Below, in pieces: positions 7,152 through 8,424 of a stretch of DNA of 8,424 nt (position 1 is the stretch's first letter; each line of letters opens with the position of its first letter). Below the pieces are notes generated by a model, which saw only the letters and a program-made list of their open reading frames with translations, was not told the DNA's origin and did no database searches. The stretch comes from Pseudomonadota bacterium (GTDB lineage: Bacteria > Desulfobacterota > WTBG01 > JAGOGO01), in the NCBI GenBank assembly GCA_021160085.1, contig JAGHDE010000178.1, forward strand, positions 1 through 8,424. The letters are read 5' to 3'. The position numbers and the translations under genes are program-made.

Positions 7152-8249
7152 TTAAATTGTTGCCGGTTCTGGTTGCATCATTGCCCAAATAAATCCCACA
7201 AATTCCCGGGCGATAGCCGTTTTTGCCTTATTGCTGTTTTTCCCTTTCAGAACTAGTGACCAGTAACGTTTATGTAAACGTTTCATGCATTTTATTGCTA
7301 TGTTAGCACTGTGTGAATCTACTTCCTTAAGATCTTTTTGCATTTGTCCACTTATGACAGGCTTTTTAGTATAATGAATCACGGATTCAATCAGTTGAAG
7401 ACGGCATCTGCTATTTCCCGCTTTTGTTATAGAACCACCTTTTCGATTATCATCTGATGAATCTTCTGACGGAATCAGACCAAGAAAGGCCATTAACGCC
7501 TTGGGATTTGGAAACCTTCTGAAATCTGTAATCTCCGCAATCAGCATCATAGCGGTTAATGTTTTAATCCCTTTAAATGCTTTAAGTTTTTTTACGCTGG
7601 GTGCATATATGTCTGAACAGGCAACTTCTTCGATTTGCTTATCAAGATATTGAATCCGGCTGTCAAGATATCCCAGTAGTCCAAGAAGCTCATCAAGAAC
7701 CTGTTGAGAATACTTGTCACGCAATTTTAGTTTTGACAACCATGCACGGTGCTGGTCAGTCCATTTAGTTTTTGACCAGTGGAGATCTTGAGTTAACAGC
7801 AAAGAATTTATTTGCTGCTTTACACTTTTTCCATTTTTTTTCATAGCCAGACGGCATCGAATGAGACTACGTACAGATTCTTCCTGTTCTGTTGGTGGAT
7901 GGACTACAGCTAACATACCTTGCGCATAATGCTGAGCTAATGTACGAGCATCCCTAAAATCATTCTTTCGCCTGTCACCAGGCTTTTTAGGGACTAGCGA
8001 TGGAGCAATGACATCACAATGGTAACCCCAGGATCGCATTTTTCTCTGAAAGGAATATCCATTGCATGACGCTTCATAGCAGGTTCTGAGGTCATATGTT
8101 TCCGATAGTTTTTTCATATATTTTTTAATGTTTTTATCGTTGTTCTTGAAACGAATAGTGTTTAAAAAGTCTTTTTCACCTTCAATAATAACTGCACAGG
8201 TAATAGTTTTAACATGGTAATCAACGCCAACATATGCTATCTTTTTCAT
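7152..8249 (-). CDS. IS110-family transposase (DEDD recombinase)
   Basis: The 365-residue protein has the two-part IS110 architecture. The N-terminal RuvC-like DEDD domain spans about 4-155, with Asp10 (VGVDYH), Glu59 (CYEAS) and Asp97/Asp100 (RKNDFRDAR). A helical linker follows at about 175-212. The C-terminal Transposase_20 (IS116/IS110/IS902-like) domain spans about 220-300, with FKGIKTLTAMMLIAEI, FRRFPNPKALMAFLGL and GGSITKAGNSRCR. Family members use a serine from the C-terminal domain with the DEDD site; S264, S265 and S273 are candidates here. Length and motifs look intact, with no frameshift. Known relatives excise a circle and reinsert guided by an element-encoded RNA. The start ATG has GGAGG 8 bases upstream. 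The gene runs in the same direction as glnA. Confidence 0.96.
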   Translation of the reverse strand: MKKIAYVGVDYHVKTITCAVIIEGEKDFLNTIRFKNNDKNIKKYMKKLSETYDLRTCYEASCNGYSFQRKMRSWGYHCDVIAPSLVPKKPGDRRKNDFRDARTLAQHYAQGMLAVVHPPTEQEESVRSLIRCRLAMKKNGKSVKQQINSLLLTQDLHWSKTKWTDQHRAWLSKLKLRDKYSQQVLDELLGLLGYLDSRIQYLDKQIEEVACSDIYAPSVKKLKAFKGIKTLTAMMLIAEITDFRRFPNPKALMAFLGLIPSEDSSDDNRKGGSITKAGNSRCRLQLIESVIHYTKKPVISGQMQKDLKEVDSHSANIAIKCMKRLHKRYWSLVLKGKNSNKAKTAIAREFVGFIWAMMQPEPATI

Positions 8250-8314
8250 GGGCTGGTCCTCCTTTTTTAAATTTTTTAGATGTTATACATCAATATAACA
8301 TCTTAGACCAGCCC
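8250..8314 (-). promoter_or_regulatory. Hairpin at the transposase ribosome binding site
   Basis: In the transcript, GGGCTGGTC (8314-8306) pairs perfectly with GACCAGCCC (8258-8250), which fills the space between the Shine-Dalgarno GGAGG (8262-8258) and the ATG at 8249. Within the loop lies a second perfect 10-bp hairpin, AGATGTTATA/TATAACATCT (8303-8294, 8287-8278) with a 6-base loop. Folding would place the start region in a stem and should limit translation, especially in transcripts entering from outside the element. Confidence 0.6.
8258..8262 (-). promoter_or_regulatory. Transposase ribosome binding site
   Basis: GGAGG within AAAGGAGGA on the minus strand, 8 bases before the ATG at 8249. 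Its last base belongs to the stem described for the overlapping hairpin. Confidence 0.8.
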
Positions 8315-8322
8315 GTTTCATA
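8311..8322 (-). repeat. Sub-terminal inverted repeat, left end (upstream of transposase)
   Basis: GCCCGTTTCATA on the plus strand, the exact reverse complement of 6850-6861. Three of its bases also form part of the proposed junction -10 region (GATAAT/TAATAT, 8327-8320). It partly overlaps the 5' arm of the ribosome-binding-site hairpin. Confidence 0.8.
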
Positions 8323-8348
8323 TTATCTTTTAACTTTCAACTTTAGGC

Positions 8349-8414
8349 ACCCCAGTGAAATATGCTTCGCCCCGATACGGTCATTTTTCCCTACAGGGCA
8401 GGCATTTCACGGGG
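8349..8414. repeat. Imperfect palindromic element at the right edge
   Basis: Arms CCCCAGTGAAATATGC (8350-8365) and GCATTTCACGGGG (8402-8414) pair with a few bulges around a middle that contains CCC-TACA-GGG. The length (about 65 bases), GC-rich ends and lack of coding suggest a dispersed palindromic repeat or a structured RNA rather than a terminator, since no T-run follows in the window. Copy number in the genome cannot be judged here. Confidence 0.55.
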
Positions 8415-8424
8415 CAGGCTTTTA

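Larger units (their letters stand above)
6848..8328 (-). mobile_element. Complete IS110-family insertion sequence, IS1111-like layout
   Basis: About 1.48 kb, the usual size for the family. It consists of one DEDD transposase gene, short inverted repeats of 12 bp near each end, and a long non-coding stretch (about 290 bases) downstream of the transposase, which is where IS1111-group elements carry their guide RNA. The borders are inferred: the dinucleotide CT occurs at 6846-6847 and at 8327-8328, and joining the flanks at this CT gives a site that matches the candidate guide RNA over 10 bases. No target duplication is expected in this family. Everything needed for activity looks intact. The gene content is certain, while the exact borders could be off by a few bases. 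Confidence 0.8.

Noticed and set aside
1..8424. CRISPR array, tRNA or rRNA genes
   Set aside because: No regularly spaced direct repeats and no cloverleaf or rRNA-like segments were seen on either strand.

Overview
The window reads as chromosomal DNA from a bacterium of moderate G+C (mid-40s by eye). I would lean towards a Gram-negative anaerobe of the Desulfobacterota type, but no marker here settles this and confidence is low. All four protein genes lie on the minus strand.

Reading in the direction of transcription (right to left): an imperfect palindrome at the right edge (about 8349-8414); a complete IS110-family insertion sequence (about 6848-8328) with its transposase (7152-8249); then glnA (glutamine synthetase I, 5401-6735), pyrG (CTP synthase, 3781-5391) and a very large GlmS-like protein (3602 down to the left edge, still open at base 1). 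glnA and pyrG are 9 bases apart and surely co-transcribed; the third gene follows after 178 bases. The theme is glutamine: GlnA makes it, PyrG spends its amide nitrogen on CTP, and the GlmS-like protein has a glutamine amidotransferase domain plus two sugar-phosphate isomerase (SIS) domains.

Two things stand out. First, the GlmS-like protein keeps the glutaminase and isomerase landmark residues, but its presumed nucleophile is Cys47 behind a 46-residue leader. It also has about 150 extra residues inside the glutaminase domain and at least 250 unrecognised residues after the second SIS domain. Second, the insertion sequence can be taken apart from sequence alone. It has 12-bp inverted repeats (6850-6861, 8311-8322), CT at both proposed borders, and about 290 non-coding bases downstream of the transposase that fold like a bridge/seek guide RNA. 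One side of the proposed target loop matches the reconstructed empty target site over 10 contiguous bases across the CT core; the other side matches 6 of 8. Joining the ends at that core would create a TTGACA-17 bp-GATAAT promoter, and a hairpin just before the transposase start could mask its ribosome binding site in read-through transcripts.

No tRNA, rRNA or CRISPR array was seen.
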